Assembly: GCF_000746525.1 (NCBI RefSeq)
Contig: NZ_CP009048.1
Span: forward strand, 1,667,501 to 1,731,500
Reading direction: 5' to 3'
Length of the DNA stretch: 64,000 nucleotides
Origin: Pseudomonas alkylphenolica
GTDB lineage: Bacteria > Pseudomonadota > Gammaproteobacteria > Pseudomonadales > Pseudomonadaceae
Shown here: positions 9,061-20,427 of the stretch, one piece after another
Position numbering within the stretch: the stretch's first letter is position 1
Layout: every line of letters starts with the position of its first letter
Notes under the pieces: generated by a model
Told to the model about the DNA's origin: nothing
The model's input: the letters and a program-made list of their open reading frames with translations, nothing else
The model's database searches: none
Position numbers and translations under genes: made by a program

Positions 9061-10566
9061 ATGTGTGGCATCGTCGGTATCGTCGGTAAGTCGAACGTCA
9101 ATCAGGCGCTGTATGACGCGCTAACCGTCCTCCAGCACCGCGGCCAGGACGCTGCCGGTATTGTGACCAGCCATGATGGCCGGTTATTCCTGCGCAAGGA
9201 CAACGGTCTGGTCCGTGACGTGTTCCAGCAGCGCCATATGCAGCGCCTGGTCGGACACATGGGGATCGGCCATGTGCGTTACCCGACTGCGGGCAGCTCG
9301 ACCTCGGCCGAGGCTCAGCCGTTCTACGTCAACTCGCCATACGGCATCACCCTGGCGCACAACGGCAACCTGACCAACGTTGAACAGTTGGCCAAGGAGA
9401 TCTACGAGTCCGACCTGCGCCACGTCAACACCAGTTCCGACTCTGAAGTCCTGCTCAACGTCTTCGCCCACGAGCTGGCGGTGCGCGGCAAGCTGCAGCC
9501 GACCGAAGAAGACGTGTTCGCTGCGGTCACTGACGTGCACAACCGCTGTGTAGGCGGTTATGCGGTGGTGGCGATGATCACCGGCTACGGCATCGTTGGT
9601 TTCCGCGACCCTAACGGCATTCGTCCGATCGTCTTCGGCCAGCGTCATACCGACGAAGGCGTGGAGTACATGATCGCCTCCGAAAGCGTTTCCCTCGACG
9701 TCCTCGGCTTCACCCTGATCCGCGACCTGGCGCCGGGAGAAGCGGTGTACATCACCGAAGAAGGCAAGCTGCACACCCGTCAGTGCGCGACCAATCCGCA
9801 GCTGTCGCCGTGCATCTTCGAACACGTCTACCTGGCGCGCCCTGACTCGATCATCGACGGTGTCTCGGTCTACAAGGCGCGTCTGCGCATGGGCGAGAAG
9901 CTGGCCGAGAAGATCCTGCGCGAGCGTCCGGATCACGATATCGACGTGGTCATCCCGATTCCTGACACCAGCCGTACTGCCGCGCTGGAACTGGCCAACC
10001 ACTTGGGCGTCAAGTTCCGTGAAGGCTTCGTCAAGAACCGCTACATCGGCCGTACCTTCATCATGCCCGGCCAGGCCGCGCGCAAGAAGTCGGTGCGCCA
10101 GAAGCTCAACGCCATCGAGCTGGAATTCCGTGGCAAGAACGTGATGCTGGTGGATGACTCCATCGTGCGTGGCACCACCTGCAAGCAGATCATCCAGATG
10201 GCCCGCGAAGCCGGGGCGAAGAACGTCTACTTCTGCTCGGCAGCGCCGGCTGTGCGTTACCCTAACGTCTACGGCATCGATATGCCGAGCGCTCATGAAC
10301 TGATCGCCCACAACCGCAGCACTGAAGATGTCGCCGAGCTGATCGGTGCCGACTGGCTGGTCTACCAGGATCTGCCGGACCTGATCGAAGCGGTTGGCGG
10401 TGGCAAGATCAAGATCGAGCATTTCGACTGCGCGGTGTTCGACGGCAAGTACGTGACCGGCGACATCGACGAGGCCTACCTGGACAAGATCGAGCAGGCG
10501 CGCAACGACGCCTCCAAGGTCAAGAACCAGGCGGTCAGCGCGATCATCGACCTCTACAACAACTGA
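9061..10566 (+). CDS. purF: Amidophosphoribosyltransferase PurF
   Basis: 501 residues. PurF commits PRPP to purine synthesis by forming 5-phosphoribosylamine with glutamine-derived ammonia. The start at 9061 puts the nucleophilic cysteine directly after the initiator Met (MCGIVGIVG), as the class II glutaminase domain requires; there is no propeptide. An in-frame ATG nine bases upstream would not be expected to give an active N-terminus. The PRPP-binding loop [13 protein letters not shown] lies near residues 361-373. AGGGGT upstream is a good ribosome site. Confidence 0.97.
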   Translation: MCGIVGIVGKSNVNQALYDALTVLQHRGQDAAGIVTSHDGRLFLRKDNGLVRDVFQQRHMQRLVGHMGIGHVRYPTAGSSTSAEAQPFYVNSPYGITLAHNGNLTNVEQLAKEIYESDLRHVNTSSDSEVLLNVFAHELAVRGKLQPTEEDVFAAVTDVHNRCVGGYAVVAMITGYGIVGFRDPNGIRPIVFGQRHTDEGVEYMIASESVSLDVLGFTLIRDLAPGEAVYITEEGKLHTRQCATNPQLSPCIFEHVYLARPDSIIDGVSVYKARLRMGEKLAEKILRERPDHDIDVVIPIPDTSRTAALELANHLGVKFREGFVKNRYIGRTFIMPGQAARKKSVRQKLNAIELEFRGKNVMLVDDSIVRGTTCKQIIQMAREAGAKNVYFCSAAPAVRYPNVYGIDMPSAHELIAHNRSTEDVAELIGADWLVYQDLPDLIEAVGGGKIKIEHFDCAVFDGKYVTGDIDEAYLDKIEQARNDASKVKNQAVSAIIDLYNN

Positions 10567-10581
10567 GTTAGGAGCAGCGGC

Positions 10582-11793
10582 ATGACACAGGAATGGGATG
10601 CCGGGCGCCTGGACAGCGACCTCGAAGGGGTCGCTTTTGACACGCTGGCGGTACGCGCCGGCCAGCATCGCACGCCGGAAGGTGAGCACAGCGATCCGCT
10701 GTTCTTCACCTCCAGCTACGTGTTCCGGACAGCGGCCGACGCCGCTGCACGGTTCGCCGGCGAGGTTCCAGGCAACGTCTATTCACGCTACACCAACCCG
10801 ACCGTACGCGCGTTCGAAGAGCGCATTGCCGCCCTGGAAGGCGCTGAGCAGGCGGTGGCTACTTCCACCGGCATGTCGGCGATCCTCTCCACGGTAATGG
10901 CCCTGTGCAGCGCTGGTGACCACGTGCTGGTCTCCCAGAGCGTATTCGGTTCGACCATCAGCCTGTTCGAAAAGTACTTCAAGCGTTTCGGTGTGCAGGT
11001 CGACTACGTACCGCTGGTGGATCTCGCTGGCTGGGACGCGGCAATCAAGGCCAACACCAAGCTGCTGTTCGTCGAGTCGCCGTCCAACCCGTTGGCCGAG
11101 CTGGTGGATATCGCCGCACTGGCCGAGATTGCTCACGCCAAGGGCGCGCAGCTGGTGGTCGACAACTGTTTCAGTACGCCAGCCTTGCAGCAGCCGCTGA
11201 AGCTGGGCGCTGACATCGTCGTGCATTCGGCGACCAAGTTCATCGACGGCCAGGGTCGTTGCATGGGCGGTGTGGTTGCCGGGCGCAGCGAGCAGATGAA
11301 GGAAGTGGTGGGCTTTCTGCGCACCGCGGGGCCGTCGCTGAGCCCGTTCAACGCCTGGATCTTCCTCAAGGGCCTGGAAACCCTCAACCTGCGTATGCGT
11401 GCCCACTGTGCTAACGCGCAAGCCCTGGCCGAGTGGCTGGAGCAGCAGGACGGCATTGAAAAGGTCCACTACGCCGGGCTGCAGAGCCATCCACAGCACG
11501 AGCTGGCCAAGCAGCAGATGAGCGGCTTCGGTGCCGTGGTGAGTTTTGAGGTCAAGGGTGGCAAAGAGGGCGCCTGGCGCTTCATCGATGCCACGCGGCT
11601 GATCTCGATCACCGCCAACCTGGGCGACAGTAAGACCACCATCACCCATCCGGGCACCACGTCCCACGGCCGTCTGTCGCCGCAGGAACGTGAAGCCGCA
11701 GGCATTCGCGACAGCCTGATCCGGGGGGCCGTGGGCCTGGAAGATGTGACTGACCTCAAGGCCGACCTGGCCCGCGGTCTGGCGGCGCTGTGA
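10582..11793 (+). CDS. metZ: O-succinylhomoserine sulfhydrylase MetZ
   Basis: 403 residues, a Cys/Met-metabolism PLP enzyme of fold type I. MetZ makes homocysteine directly from O-succinylhomoserine and sulfide in Pseudomonas. The PLP lysine is Lys219 in [23 protein letters not shown] and SPSNPLAEL are further family blocks. The GGAG ribosome site lies 9 bp upstream. The position right after purF is the standard pseudomonad order. The stop overlaps the start of the following SDR gene. Confidence 0.95.
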   Translation: MTQEWDAGRLDSDLEGVAFDTLAVRAGQHRTPEGEHSDPLFFTSSYVFRTAADAAARFAGEVPGNVYSRYTNPTVRAFEERIAALEGAEQAVATSTGMSAILSTVMALCSAGDHVLVSQSVFGSTISLFEKYFKRFGVQVDYVPLVDLAGWDAAIKANTKLLFVESPSNPLAELVDIAALAEIAHAKGAQLVVDNCFSTPALQQPLKLGADIVVHSATKFIDGQGRCMGGVVAGRSEQMKEVVGFLRTAGPSLSPFNAWIFLKGLETLNLRMRAHCANAQALAEWLEQQDGIEKVHYAGLQSHPQHELAKQQMSGFGAVVSFEVKGGKEGAWRFIDATRLISITANLGDSKTTITHPGTTSHGRLSPQEREAAGIRDSLIRGAVGLEDVTDLKADLARGLAAL

Positions 11794-12563
11794 TCGACTG
11801 GTCGGTGAGCGACAGCAGCCATAACGGCCGCGTCGCGCTGGTGACCGGTGCGGCACGAGGGATCGGCCTGGGCATCGCTGCCTGGCTGATCGCCGAGGGC
11901 TGGCAGGTGGTGCTTACTGACCTCGATCGGGTGCGCGGCGCCAAGGCGGCCAAGGTGCTGGGAGACAATGCCTGGTTCATCGGCATGGATGTAGCCGATG
12001 AAACCCAGGTCAAGACCGGGGTGGCCGAGGTGCTTGGCCAGTTTGGTCGTCTCGACGCGCTGGTGTGCAATGCGGCCATAGCCGATCCGCACAACACCAC
12101 CCTGGAAACCCTCAGCCTGGCTTACTGGAATCGCGTGCTGGCGGTCAACCTGGGTGGGCCGATGCTGCTGGCCAAGCACTGTGCGCCTTATCTGCGCGCT
12201 CACGGCGGGGCCATCGTCAACCTGGCGTCGACCCGCGCCGCTCAATCCGAACCCGATACAGAGGCCTATGCGGCCAGCAAGGGCGGCCTGTTGGCGCTCA
12301 CCCATGCGCTGGCCGTGAGTCTGGGGCCGGAGATCCGCGTCAATGCCGTGAGTCCTGGCTGGATCGACGCACGGGACCCGTCCCAGCGCCGCGCCGAGCC
12401 GCTGAGCGAAACCGATCATGCCCAGCATCCGGCGGGCAGGGTAGGGACGGTAGAAGACGTGGCCGCCATGGTTGCCTGGCTGCTGTCGCGCAATGCCGGC
12501 TTCGTCACTGGCCAGGAGTTCGTGGTCGACGGTGGCATGACCAAGAAGATGATCTACACGTAA
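11790..12563 (+). CDS. SDR family oxidoreductase
   Basis: 257 residues starting at GTG, whose last two bases form part of the metZ stop (GTGA overlap). It is a classical short-chain dehydrogenase: cofactor loop [10 protein letters not shown] (about 19-28), N-A-A-I segment after the fourth strand, and catalytic Tyr160/Lys164 in YAASK with the upstream serine in ASTRAA. The C-terminus [20 protein letters not shown] is family-typical. The substrate cannot be told from sequence. Coupling to metZ suggests co-expression but not necessarily a sulfur role. Confidence 0.88.
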   Translation: MIDWSVSDSSHNGRVALVTGAARGIGLGIAAWLIAEGWQVVLTDLDRVRGAKAAKVLGDNAWFIGMDVADETQVKTGVAEVLGQFGRLDALVCNAAIADPHNTTLETLSLAYWNRVLAVNLGGPMLLAKHCAPYLRAHGGAIVNLASTRAAQSEPDTEAYAASKGGLLALTHALAVSLGPEIRVNAVSPGWIDARDPSQRRAEPLSETDHAQHPAGRVGTVEDVAAMVAWLLSRNAGFVTGQEFVVDGGMTKKMIYT

Positions 12564-12605
12564 CACTGCTTTTTGCCCTTTTTGAAAAAAACTTCAATGG
12601 GGGTA

Positions 12606-12634
12606 TTGACTTAGGTTCGATACCTGCGTAAATT
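12606..12634 (+). promoter_or_regulatory. Sigma70 promoter of the tRNA operon
   Basis: TTGACT, a 17-bp spacer, then TAAATT, 22 bp before the mature 5' end of tRNA-Val. A/T tracts at about 12570-12592 could act as an UP element. Good match to a stable-RNA promoter. Confidence 0.75.
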
Positions 12635-12656
12635 TCGCCACCTCAGCGAAGCACAC

Positions 12657-12732
12657 GGGTGATTAGCTCAGCCGGGAGAGCATCTGCCTTACAAGCAGAG
12701 GGTCGGCGGTTCGATCCCGTCATCACCCACCA
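12657..12732 (+). tRNA. tRNA-Val (anticodon UAC)
   Basis: 76 nt with encoded CCA. Acceptor stem GGGTGAT / ATCACCC, D arm with GCTC...GAGC, anticodon stem TCTGC / GCAGA closing the loop CTTACAA (anticodon TAC), and T loop TTCGATC. All arms pair. Confidence 0.97.
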
Positions 12733-12748
12733 CTTCTCAGTGTATCGC

Positions 12749-12825
12749 GCAGCGGTAGTTCAGTCGGTTAGAATACCGGCCTGTCACGCCGGGGGTCGCG
12801 GGTTCGAGTCCCGTCCGCTGCGCCA
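12749..12825 (+). tRNA. tRNA-Asp (anticodon GUC), copy 1
   Basis: 77 nt with encoded CCA. Acceptor stem GCAGCGG / CCGCTGC with discriminator G; anticodon stem GGCCT... CCGG around CTGTCAC (anticodon GTC); T loop TTCGAGT. It lies 16 bp after tRNA-Val. Confidence 0.97.
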
Positions 12826-12924
12826 ATTTTCTCCAGATCGGTTTAACGACCGGTTTGAGGTCGGAAGGCACCAAAGCCTTCAGGCCAGATCCCAGTTTCA
12901 AGCAGGTGAAAGCCTGTGCGATAC

Positions 12925-13001
12925 GCAGCGGTAGTTCAGTCGGTTAGAATACCGGCCTGTCACGCCGGGGGTCGCGGGTTCGAGTCCCGTCCGCTGCGCC
13001 A
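12925..13001 (+). tRNA. tRNA-Asp (anticodon GUC), copy 2
   Basis: 77 nt, apparently identical to the copy at 12749-12825, separated by a 99-bp spacer with no recognisable feature. It is the last gene of the tRNA operon; the terminator begins 16 bp downstream. Confidence 0.97.
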
Positions 13002-13017
13002 TATTGAAGTCTCAAAG

Positions 13018-13043
13018 AAAGCGACCCAAGGGTCGCTTTTTTT
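13018..13043 (+). terminator. Rho-independent terminator of the tRNA operon
   Basis: AAAGCGACCC / GGGTCGCTTT stem with an AA centre, followed by a run of seven T. A textbook intrinsic terminator. Confidence 0.92.
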
Positions 13044-13087
13044 GTGCCTGTCGTTTGCTCCCGCTATTGCAATTATGTTGAATGGCG

Positions 13088-13174
13088 GTGGGAGCGGGCT
13101 TGCTGTGGGAGCGGGCTTGCCCCGCGATGCGATGTGACTGACAGCCCGCAATCGCGGGGCAAGCCCGCTCCCAC
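13088..13174. repeat. REP cluster (truncated copy plus inverted pair)
   Basis: A partial REP core (GTGGGAGCGGGCTTGC) is followed directly by a full one (GTGGGAGCGGGCTTGCCCCGCGAT). After a 22-bp spacer comes the inverted full copy. It lies between the tRNA terminator and the DUF2242 lipoprotein gene. The arrangement suggests nested copying or slippage of REP units. Confidence 0.9.
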
Positions 13175-13248
13175 CGATGAATTTGCGGTTTCAGTGATCC
13201 GCCGATGTGTTGCACAATAGGCACCGATCGTTTTACTCAGGATTTGCA

Positions 13249-14127
13249 ATGTCAAAGTCAACCGTCTTCAGTGCGCTCGGGCTGGCCCTGGTGCTGGCGG
13301 GTGTTTCCGGCTGTTCTTCGAAGAAAGCTGCCATCTACGAACACGAGAATTTCGACGACTCGGGTACCTATTCGCGCAGCTTCCCGGTCAGCGAAGCCAG
13401 TACCTGTGAAGCGGCCCGGCGTGCCTTGCTCAGCCAGGGTTACATCATCACCAGCAGTGATGCCGGACAGGTCAATGGCAACAAAAGCTTTCAGCAGACC
13501 GGCGATTCGCACCTGCAGATCAGCTTCAACGTGGTCTGTGCCCGCGACAGCGGCGACGAGCAGCGCTCGACCATGTTTGCCAACGCCTTGCAGGACCGTT
13601 ACGCGCTGAAAAAATCCAATACCTCGGCCAGCGTCGGTGTGGGCGTGTTGGGTTCGCTGTCGATGCCGATTGGCTCCACCGACGATTCGATGGTCAAGGT
13701 GGCCAGCGAGACGGTGACCTCGGCCAAGTTCTACGAGCGTTACTTCGCCCTGGTCGAAAGCTTCCTGCCCAAGGAGCAAAAGAAAAAGGCTTCGCTGAAA
13801 AAGCCGGAAGCGACGCCTGCGCCAGCGTTGGGGATTCCCGAAAGTACTCCGGTGTCGGCACCTGCTGCCCTGGCTCCGGCCGAAGCAGCTGCGCCTGCGC
13901 CAGCACCTGCGGCGATTGAGCCGGCTCCGGCGCCAGCCCAGCAGGTACCGGTTGTCGAAGCCGCATCGGCGCCTGTGGTCGACGACAGCAAGGGTTCCAA
14001 GCCAGTGCCGCCACCGGCCGAGGCGGCGCCGATCAATGCCGAGCAGCCTGCGCCTGCAGCCGCTGAACCGGTATCGAGCGTGGCACCGGCAGCACCTGTC
14101 AGCGGCCCTGAGCAGGCGCCGCAGTAA
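13249..14127 (+). CDS. Putative lipoprotein, DUF2242-like
   Basis: 292 residues. The start at 13249 gives a lipoprotein signal peptide with lipobox V-S-G-C (Cys22). Ser at +2 suggests sorting to the outer membrane. Residues about 30-185 form a compact domain (YEHENFDDSGTYSRSFPVSE, then a CEAARRALLSQGYIITSSD block) that I associate with DUF2242. The last ~100 residues are a Pro/Ala/Glu-rich tail that may span the periplasm or peptidoglycan. Function is unknown. The frame is open upstream to a TTG at 13207, but that start would add residues before the signal peptide. The gene stands alone after the tRNA operon. Confidence 0.8.
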   Translation: MSKSTVFSALGLALVLAGVSGCSSKKAAIYEHENFDDSGTYSRSFPVSEASTCEAARRALLSQGYIITSSDAGQVNGNKSFQQTGDSHLQISFNVVCARDSGDEQRSTMFANALQDRYALKKSNTSASVGVGVLGSLSMPIGSTDDSMVKVASETVTSAKFYERYFALVESFLPKEQKKKASLKKPEATPAPALGIPESTPVSAPAALAPAEAAAPAPAPAAIEPAPAPAQQVPVVEAASAPVVDDSKGSKPVPPPAEAAPINAEQPAPAAAEPVSSVAPAAPVSGPEQAPQ

Positions 14128-14253
14128 GGGCGGATAATTTTTCCAACTGCTGCTACGTTGTTTTGATAAGCGTCATTGTCATTTTTCTTTCATCGCGGCA
14201 CTTTAGGCTCGATGACGAATCAATGAAATGAATGAGAAACGACGGAGCAGACG

Positions 14254-14340
14254 ATGGACGACTATCAAGAAGAACTACTCGAATACCGCGCCTTTGAGCT
14301 CGATCCACCAGAGCCTGCCGAAGACGCCACCGAGCTGTAG
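14254..14340 (+). CDS. 28-residue acidic peptide, hypothetical
   Basis: A small frame starting MDDYQEELLEYRAFELDPPE and ending DATEL, with GGAG six bases upstream of the ATG. The peptide is strongly acidic (about a third Asp/Glu) with no hydrophobic segment. It ends two bases before the convergent stop of the AraC-type gene, so it fills the space between two 3' ends exactly. The good ribosome site and clean amphipathic N-terminus favour a real gene. I do not recognise a function. Confidence 0.5.
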   Translation: MDDYQEELLEYRAFELDPPEPAEDATEL

Positions 14341-14342
14341 TT

Positions 14343-15383
14343 TCAGCCGGTACGCCGCTGGCTGCGGCGAAACTCGCCCGGGGTCATGCTGTTCCAGCGC
14401 TTGAACGCGCGCTGAAAGGCCTCGGCCGAAGCAAACCCGAGCAGATAGGCGATCTCGCCAAAGGCCAGTTCCGTATCACGGATATAGGCCATGGCCAGGT
14501 CGCGGCGGGTATCGTTGAGGATGGCGCGAAACTGCGTGCCTTCCTCGGCCAGCTTGCGCCGCAAGGTCCAGGTCGGCAGTTGCAGGTGCCGCGCCACTTC
14601 CTCCAGATCCGGTTCCCGGCCGCCATTGAGCAGCGGTCCGAGCAAATGGGCGATGCGTTCGCCCAGGCTGCGGATTCGCGTGCGTTGTTCAAGTTCCGCC
14701 TCACATAACTTCAACAGATGCTGCCAGGTACTGGGGCAGTGCGCCGGGTTGCGCAGGGCAAGGCTTGCCTGGCTCAGGCGTAACTGGTTGGTCTGCGCGC
14801 CAAACTGCACCGGGGTGCTGCACAGCGCCTGGTAGTGGGCGGCATAGGCGGGGGCCTCGAACTCGATCTCCATCCGTTCCGCCATCAGCTTCACGCCGGC
14901 CAGGCTCGACAACTGCGCGAGCCAGCCGGACAGCAGCGAATCGACCACGAAACGGTTGTAGGCGTTATAGGGGCTGATCGAGTAGAAGCGCAGCCAGGCG
15001 CCGCCGCTGTCGGCGTGGAAGTTCGAATGGCCACGGTAGTTGGCGGCGTACAACGGCTCGAAGCGCAGCAAGGTGCGCGCTGCTTCGCCGACAGTGGGCG
15101 CCTGGGCCGCAGTGACGCCGGCCAGGCCTGCCTGGCTGAGGCGGCTGATGCAACCCATGTGCAGACCCAGGGCCGGGTCAGCGGTCAGTTCGATGGCGGC
15201 ATGGCCCAGGTGCATGTAACGCGGGATGGACAAGCGCGCACCCGCTTCGGCCAGGCGTGCAGCGTCCAGGCCGTAGCGCTCCAGCAGCGCTGTAGGCTCG
15301 ATCCCGCGTTGCTGCAGGATTTCACTCAGGGGCTGGATAAAACCGACTGAGAGATCACCCAGACGCATCCGCGGACGGTTCAT
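14343..15383 (-). CDS. AraC family transcriptional regulator
   Basis: 346 residues. The N-terminal ~200 residues match the arabinose-binding-like AraC sensor type (LSIPRYMHLGHAAIELTADP). The C-terminus holds two helix-turn-helix motifs (LEEVARHLQLPTWTLRRKL and FGEIAYLLGFASAEAFQRAF) and ends MTPGEFRRSQ, the usual AraC ending. It lies seven bases downstream of the nitrilase-like gene on the same strand, so the two are probably co-transcribed. The regulator may control that gene or the divergent fadH. The effector is unknown. Confidence 0.88.
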   Translation of the reverse strand: MNRPRMRLGDLSVGFIQPLSEILQQRGIEPTALLERYGLDAARLAEAGARLSIPRYMHLGHAAIELTADPALGLHMGCISRLSQAGLAGVTAAQAPTVGEAARTLLRFEPLYAANYRGHSNFHADSGGAWLRFYSISPYNAYNRFVVDSLLSGWLAQLSSLAGVKLMAERMEIEFEAPAYAAHYQALCSTPVQFGAQTNQLRLSQASLALRNPAHCPSTWQHLLKLCEAELEQRTRIRSLGERIAHLLGPLLNGGREPDLEEVARHLQLPTWTLRRKLAEEGTQFRAILNDTRRDLAMAYIRDTELAFGEIAYLLGFASAEAFQRAFKRWNSMTPGEFRRSQRRTG

Positions 15384-15390
15384 GGCTGAC

Positions 15391-16512
15391 CTACAGCCAC
15401 AGGTTCAGCAGACGCGCACCTGAAGTGCGGTTGCCGTTCAGGTTGAGGCCGGCGCGGTTGGCAAAGCCCTGGCCATCGGCGACCACATCCCAGAAACGCC
15501 CGCGCAGGAATACGCTCATGCTGCTCATGCCGCCGGGGTTGGCCTTCAGGGTCAGTTGTTGCCAAGCCTGGGCTTCACTGACTTCGCCGGGCTTGAACGG
15601 CAATGAAGCCGCCAGCGGTTGATGGCGGTTGCCACGCCAGGGTGCATTCCAGCTGTCTTTACCACCTAGAAACGCCGGGTTGGCGATGAACTGCGCCGAC
15701 TGGTTAGCCAGTTGTTGCTGATTGCTCGGGTACCAGCTGTCGCTGCCGATCAGCACGCCCAGGCGTCCGGCCGGGGTCTGCAGGACTTGCGGCGGCTGGT
15801 CGATGCCGCTGTCGATGTAGCGGCGTACTTCACTGTCCGGGTGTTGCTGGCGTTGGGGCTGGCCGAGCACCGAGCCGTCGCCGGTAAACACCAGGCTGCT
15901 GTTGTACAGGGCGCCGGAGCCGACTTTCAGGGTGCCACGCTCGACATAGGGCGAGGGCAGGACAATCGAGCCCGCCACCAGGGTCACGCCGAATTCCCTG
16001 GCCAGGCCGCCGAACAGTTGCTGGTAGTCGCTGGCCATCTGCTGCGCCTTCATGCGCAGGTGGGCATCGGTGCGACGGTCATCACCTTCGGCACCGAGCA
16101 TGGCCAGACCGTAGCTGATCGGGTTGCTCAGCTCCAGCCATTGCCAGGCTTCGCGGCGCTGGGTGACCTGGTACAGCTCGTTTTTTTCGCCCCGGGCCCA
16201 CAGCCAGGTACCGATATGCTCAGGCAGGATGACAATGGTCCGGGCATTGATCAGGCCCAGGTTGCGCGCCTGCTGCAGATAGGCGGCCAGCTTGCGGTGC
16301 AGGCGTTGCAGGTTCTGGTAGTCACTGGGATACAGCTGCGGCTCGACCCCCAGCAGGTTGCCATGGTCGGCGGGAACGCCTTCGTTCAGCGCCAGTTCGA
16401 CGCGCAAGTCCGACAGGTAATGCCCGCTCGGTCGTTGCTCGGTCCAGAATCCGTAGCCGCAGAGGGCGGCAATGACAACCAGCGCCAGGGCGCTCAACAG
16501 AAGTTTTCGCAT
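15391..16512 (-). CDS. Nitrilase-superfamily-like membrane-anchored protein, catalytic residues degenerate
   Basis: 373 residues from the ATG at 16512. An alternative TTG start would add seven residues. An N-terminal helix (LLLSALALVVIAALCGYGFW) anchors or exports it. The rest follows the carbon-nitrogen hydrolase plan: ARTIVILPEHIGTW carries the expected glutamate, and a GVLIGSDSWYPS block stands where the catalytic 'I-C-x-D' should be. Here the cysteine position is Gly. The usual lysine after the 'D-G' turn (GDGSVLGQPQRQQ) is also not evident. It may be a non-catalytic nitrilase fold or use other residues. It is upstream of, and likely co-transcribed with, the AraC gene. Confidence 0.65.
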   Translation of the reverse strand: MRKLLLSALALVVIAALCGYGFWTEQRPSGHYLSDLRVELALNEGVPADHGNLLGVEPQLYPSDYQNLQRLHRKLAAYLQQARNLGLINARTIVILPEHIGTWLWARGEKNELYQVTQRREAWQWLELSNPISYGLAMLGAEGDDRRTDAHLRMKAQQMASDYQQLFGGLAREFGVTLVAGSIVLPSPYVERGTLKVGSGALYNSSLVFTGDGSVLGQPQRQQHPDSEVRRYIDSGIDQPPQVLQTPAGRLGVLIGSDSWYPSNQQQLANQSAQFIANPAFLGGKDSWNAPWRGNRHQPLAASLPFKPGEVSEAQAWQQLTLKANPGGMSSMSVFLRGRFWDVVADGQGFANRAGLNLNGNRTSGARLLNLWL

Positions 16513-16638
16513 GAAACAGCACAGCGCCAGCAAGGGAGTCAGCGCTAAGGGTAGACCTCGGGTGCACTAGGATCAATAACTTGTCACTTTCGGTCATTGA
16601 GCCATCGCGGCTGGCTCTTTAATGTCAGCCACAGATAA

Positions 16639-18741
<2,103 letters not shown>

Positions 18742-18748
18742 GTGCTTT

Positions 18749-18780
18749 GCGCGGCGGGGTGTCTGTCCCGCCGCGCTGTT
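18749..18780 (+). terminator. Terminator-like hairpin after fadH
   Basis: Ten-pair stem GCGCGGCGGG / CCCGCCGCGC with an eight-base loop, followed by TGTT. A second hairpin (CTGCCGC / GCGGCAG, 18784-18803) lies just upstream of the next gene and could overlap its leader. Confidence 0.6.
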
Positions 18781-18813
18781 AAACTGCCGCTTCCCTGCGG
18801 CAGTGATCTGTAC

Positions 18814-19710
18814 ATGACCGGTTTTGACACGCTTCCCAACGCCCCCCTGCAGCGCCTGGAACTGAGCTGGCTGCGTCCGTTCGGCGTCGAGCTGGCGGTG
18901 CTGCGCCTGGACCTGATCGACCCGCTGATCAGCGGCAACAAGTGGTTCAAGCTGCTTGAGCACCTGCGTCTGGCCAGGCAAGCACAAGCCCCTGGCATCA
19001 TCAGCCTGGGCGGTGCGCATTCCAATCACCTGCACGCCTTGGCCGCAGCGGGCAAGCGCTTCGACTTTGCCACGGCAGGCCTGTTGCGTGGTCATTTTCA
19101 GGACACCGCCACCGTTCGCGACCTGCAAGCCTTCGGTATGCACCTGCACTGGTTGGGTTACGCCGGCTATCGGGCGCGGCATCAGCCGGACTTCTGGCAA
19201 CCCTGGCAGGCGCAATACCCGGGCTGGCACTGCGTGCCCGAAGGCGGTGGCGGTCCGCTGGGCGTCAAAGGCTGTGCGTTGATCGTCGAGCAGGCCCAGG
19301 CACAGTTGGCGAGCCTGGGTTGGGCGGACTACGACGCTTGGTGGTTGGCGGCGGGAACCGGCACCACGTTGGCGGGGCTGGTATTGGCTGAAGGCGCTGC
19401 TCATCAGGTCCATGGCGCTTTGGCGGTACCGCTGGACCATGGCGTACCCGCGCAGGTCCGGGCCTTGGCCGGGGACAGTGGATACCATCTGTACGAGGCC
19501 AGTCGCGGCGGCTTTGCCAAGGTTGATGAAGCGTTGCTGGCGTTTATCAATGCCTGCGAGGCTGAGTCCGGTGTGCCGCTGGAGCCGCTGTACACTGGCA
19601 AGGCGCTGCTGGCGCTGCGCGAGCAGGTTGAGGCCGGTGCTTTTGCCCCCGGCACACGCTTGATCTTTCTGCACAGCGGCGGCCTCCAGGGCCGCCGCGG
19701 TTTTGCCTAG
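18814..19710 (+). CDS. PLP-dependent D-cysteine desulfhydrase / ACC-deaminase-like protein
   Basis: 298 residues of the tryptophan-synthase-beta-like PLP fold (type II). The PLP lysine is Lys43 in LISGNKWFKL. The phosphate/substrate loop GGAHSNHLHALAA follows, as in D-cysteine desulfhydrase and ACC deaminase. Family members release ammonia from D-cysteine or ACC; which substrate applies is not clear from sequence. I chose the ATG at 18814; the frame is open back to the fadH stop, but that stretch is the terminator region. Its stop codon overlaps the stop of the convergent cytochrome b561 gene. Confidence 0.82.
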   Translation: MTGFDTLPNAPLQRLELSWLRPFGVELAVLRLDLIDPLISGNKWFKLLEHLRLARQAQAPGIISLGGAHSNHLHALAAAGKRFDFATAGLLRGHFQDTATVRDLQAFGMHLHWLGYAGYRARHQPDFWQPWQAQYPGWHCVPEGGGGPLGVKGCALIVEQAQAQLASLGWADYDAWWLAAGTGTTLAGLVLAEGAAHQVHGALAVPLDHGVPAQVRALAGDSGYHLYEASRGGFAKVDEALLAFINACEAESGVPLEPLYTGKALLALREQVEAGAFAPGTRLIFLHSGGLQGRRGFA

Positions 19711-20261
19711 TTGCTACGCGGCAGCATGCGCACCAGGGTGTTATCACGCTGAACATAGTGATGGTAGAGCCCGGCCAGGGCATGCAGGCCGATCAGCCAG
19801 TAACCCCAGCTGCCGATGCGCTCGTGCCAGCCCTTGATGAACTTGGCCATGTCCGGATCCGGGGCGATCAGGGCTGGCAGTTCGAAGCCATAGAACGGAA
19901 TCGGTTTGTTGGCCGCGCTGAGAATCAGCCAGCCGGCAATCGGCAGGCCGATCATCAACAGATACAGGGCCAGGTGCATCAGGTGCGCAAGGCCGGTCTG
20001 CCAGGCTGGAGGGGCAGGGACGATGGGCGGCGTCGGGCGGCTCAGGCGCAGGGCCAGGCGTAGCCAGACCAGCACGAACACTGTCAGGCCGAGCATGAAG
20101 TGCAGATCTTTCATCAGGTTGCGCTCGACGCTGTCCTTGGGGAACAGGCCGCGCAGTTCGATCAGGGCATACACCGCCGCCAACAGCACCAGCATCAACC
20201 AGTGCAAGGTAATCGACAGGCCGCCATAGCGAGCCGGGGGAGTCTTCAGGGTCATGGACAT
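19707..20261 (-). CDS. Cytochrome b561 family membrane protein
   Basis: 184 residues with four membrane helices. Histidines for two b hemes are visible in LHWLML (helix 1), DLHFMLGL (helix 2), LMHLALYLLMIG (helix 3) and LIGLHALAGLYHHY (helix 4). Such proteins move electrons across the inner membrane, for example from quinol to a periplasmic acceptor or superoxide. The partner is unknown. It is divergent from arsB and convergent with the desulfhydrase-like gene, sharing overlapping stops. Confidence 0.92.
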   Translation of the reverse strand: MSMTLKTPPARYGGLSITLHWLMLVLLAAVYALIELRGLFPKDSVERNLMKDLHFMLGLTVFVLVWLRLALRLSRPTPPIVPAPPAWQTGLAHLMHLALYLLMIGLPIAGWLILSAANKPIPFYGFELPALIAPDPDMAKFIKGWHERIGSWGYWLIGLHALAGLYHHYVQRDNTLVRMLPRSN

Positions 20262-20427
20262 TCCTCGTGATCAGGTCTGGATCCGCGCTCTTCTGGCGCA
20301 GTGACATCACTGTAATCGCTGGACAGCCGATTACTCGCTTATTGCAACAAAAAATTGCCAACACCGCATTGATCTGTCGCTAGAATTCGCCGCTTCGCCC
20401 ACTTATTTCGTTTTCAAGGCCTGTGTA

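Noticed and set aside
12659-13137. Short plus-strand frames translating through the tRNA genes
   Set aside because: They read through folded tRNA sequence and the two frames share the same peptide only because the tRNA-Asp copies are identical.
13088-13174. Possible CRISPR array from repeated 24-28-base units
   Set aside because: Units are inverted palindromes in ones and twos with the REP core, without regular spacers or cas genes.
16599-16620. Hairpin GAGCCA / TGGCTC followed by TTT before fadH
   Set aside because: It would terminate plus-strand transcription, but no plus-strand gene lies upstream; a role is not evident.
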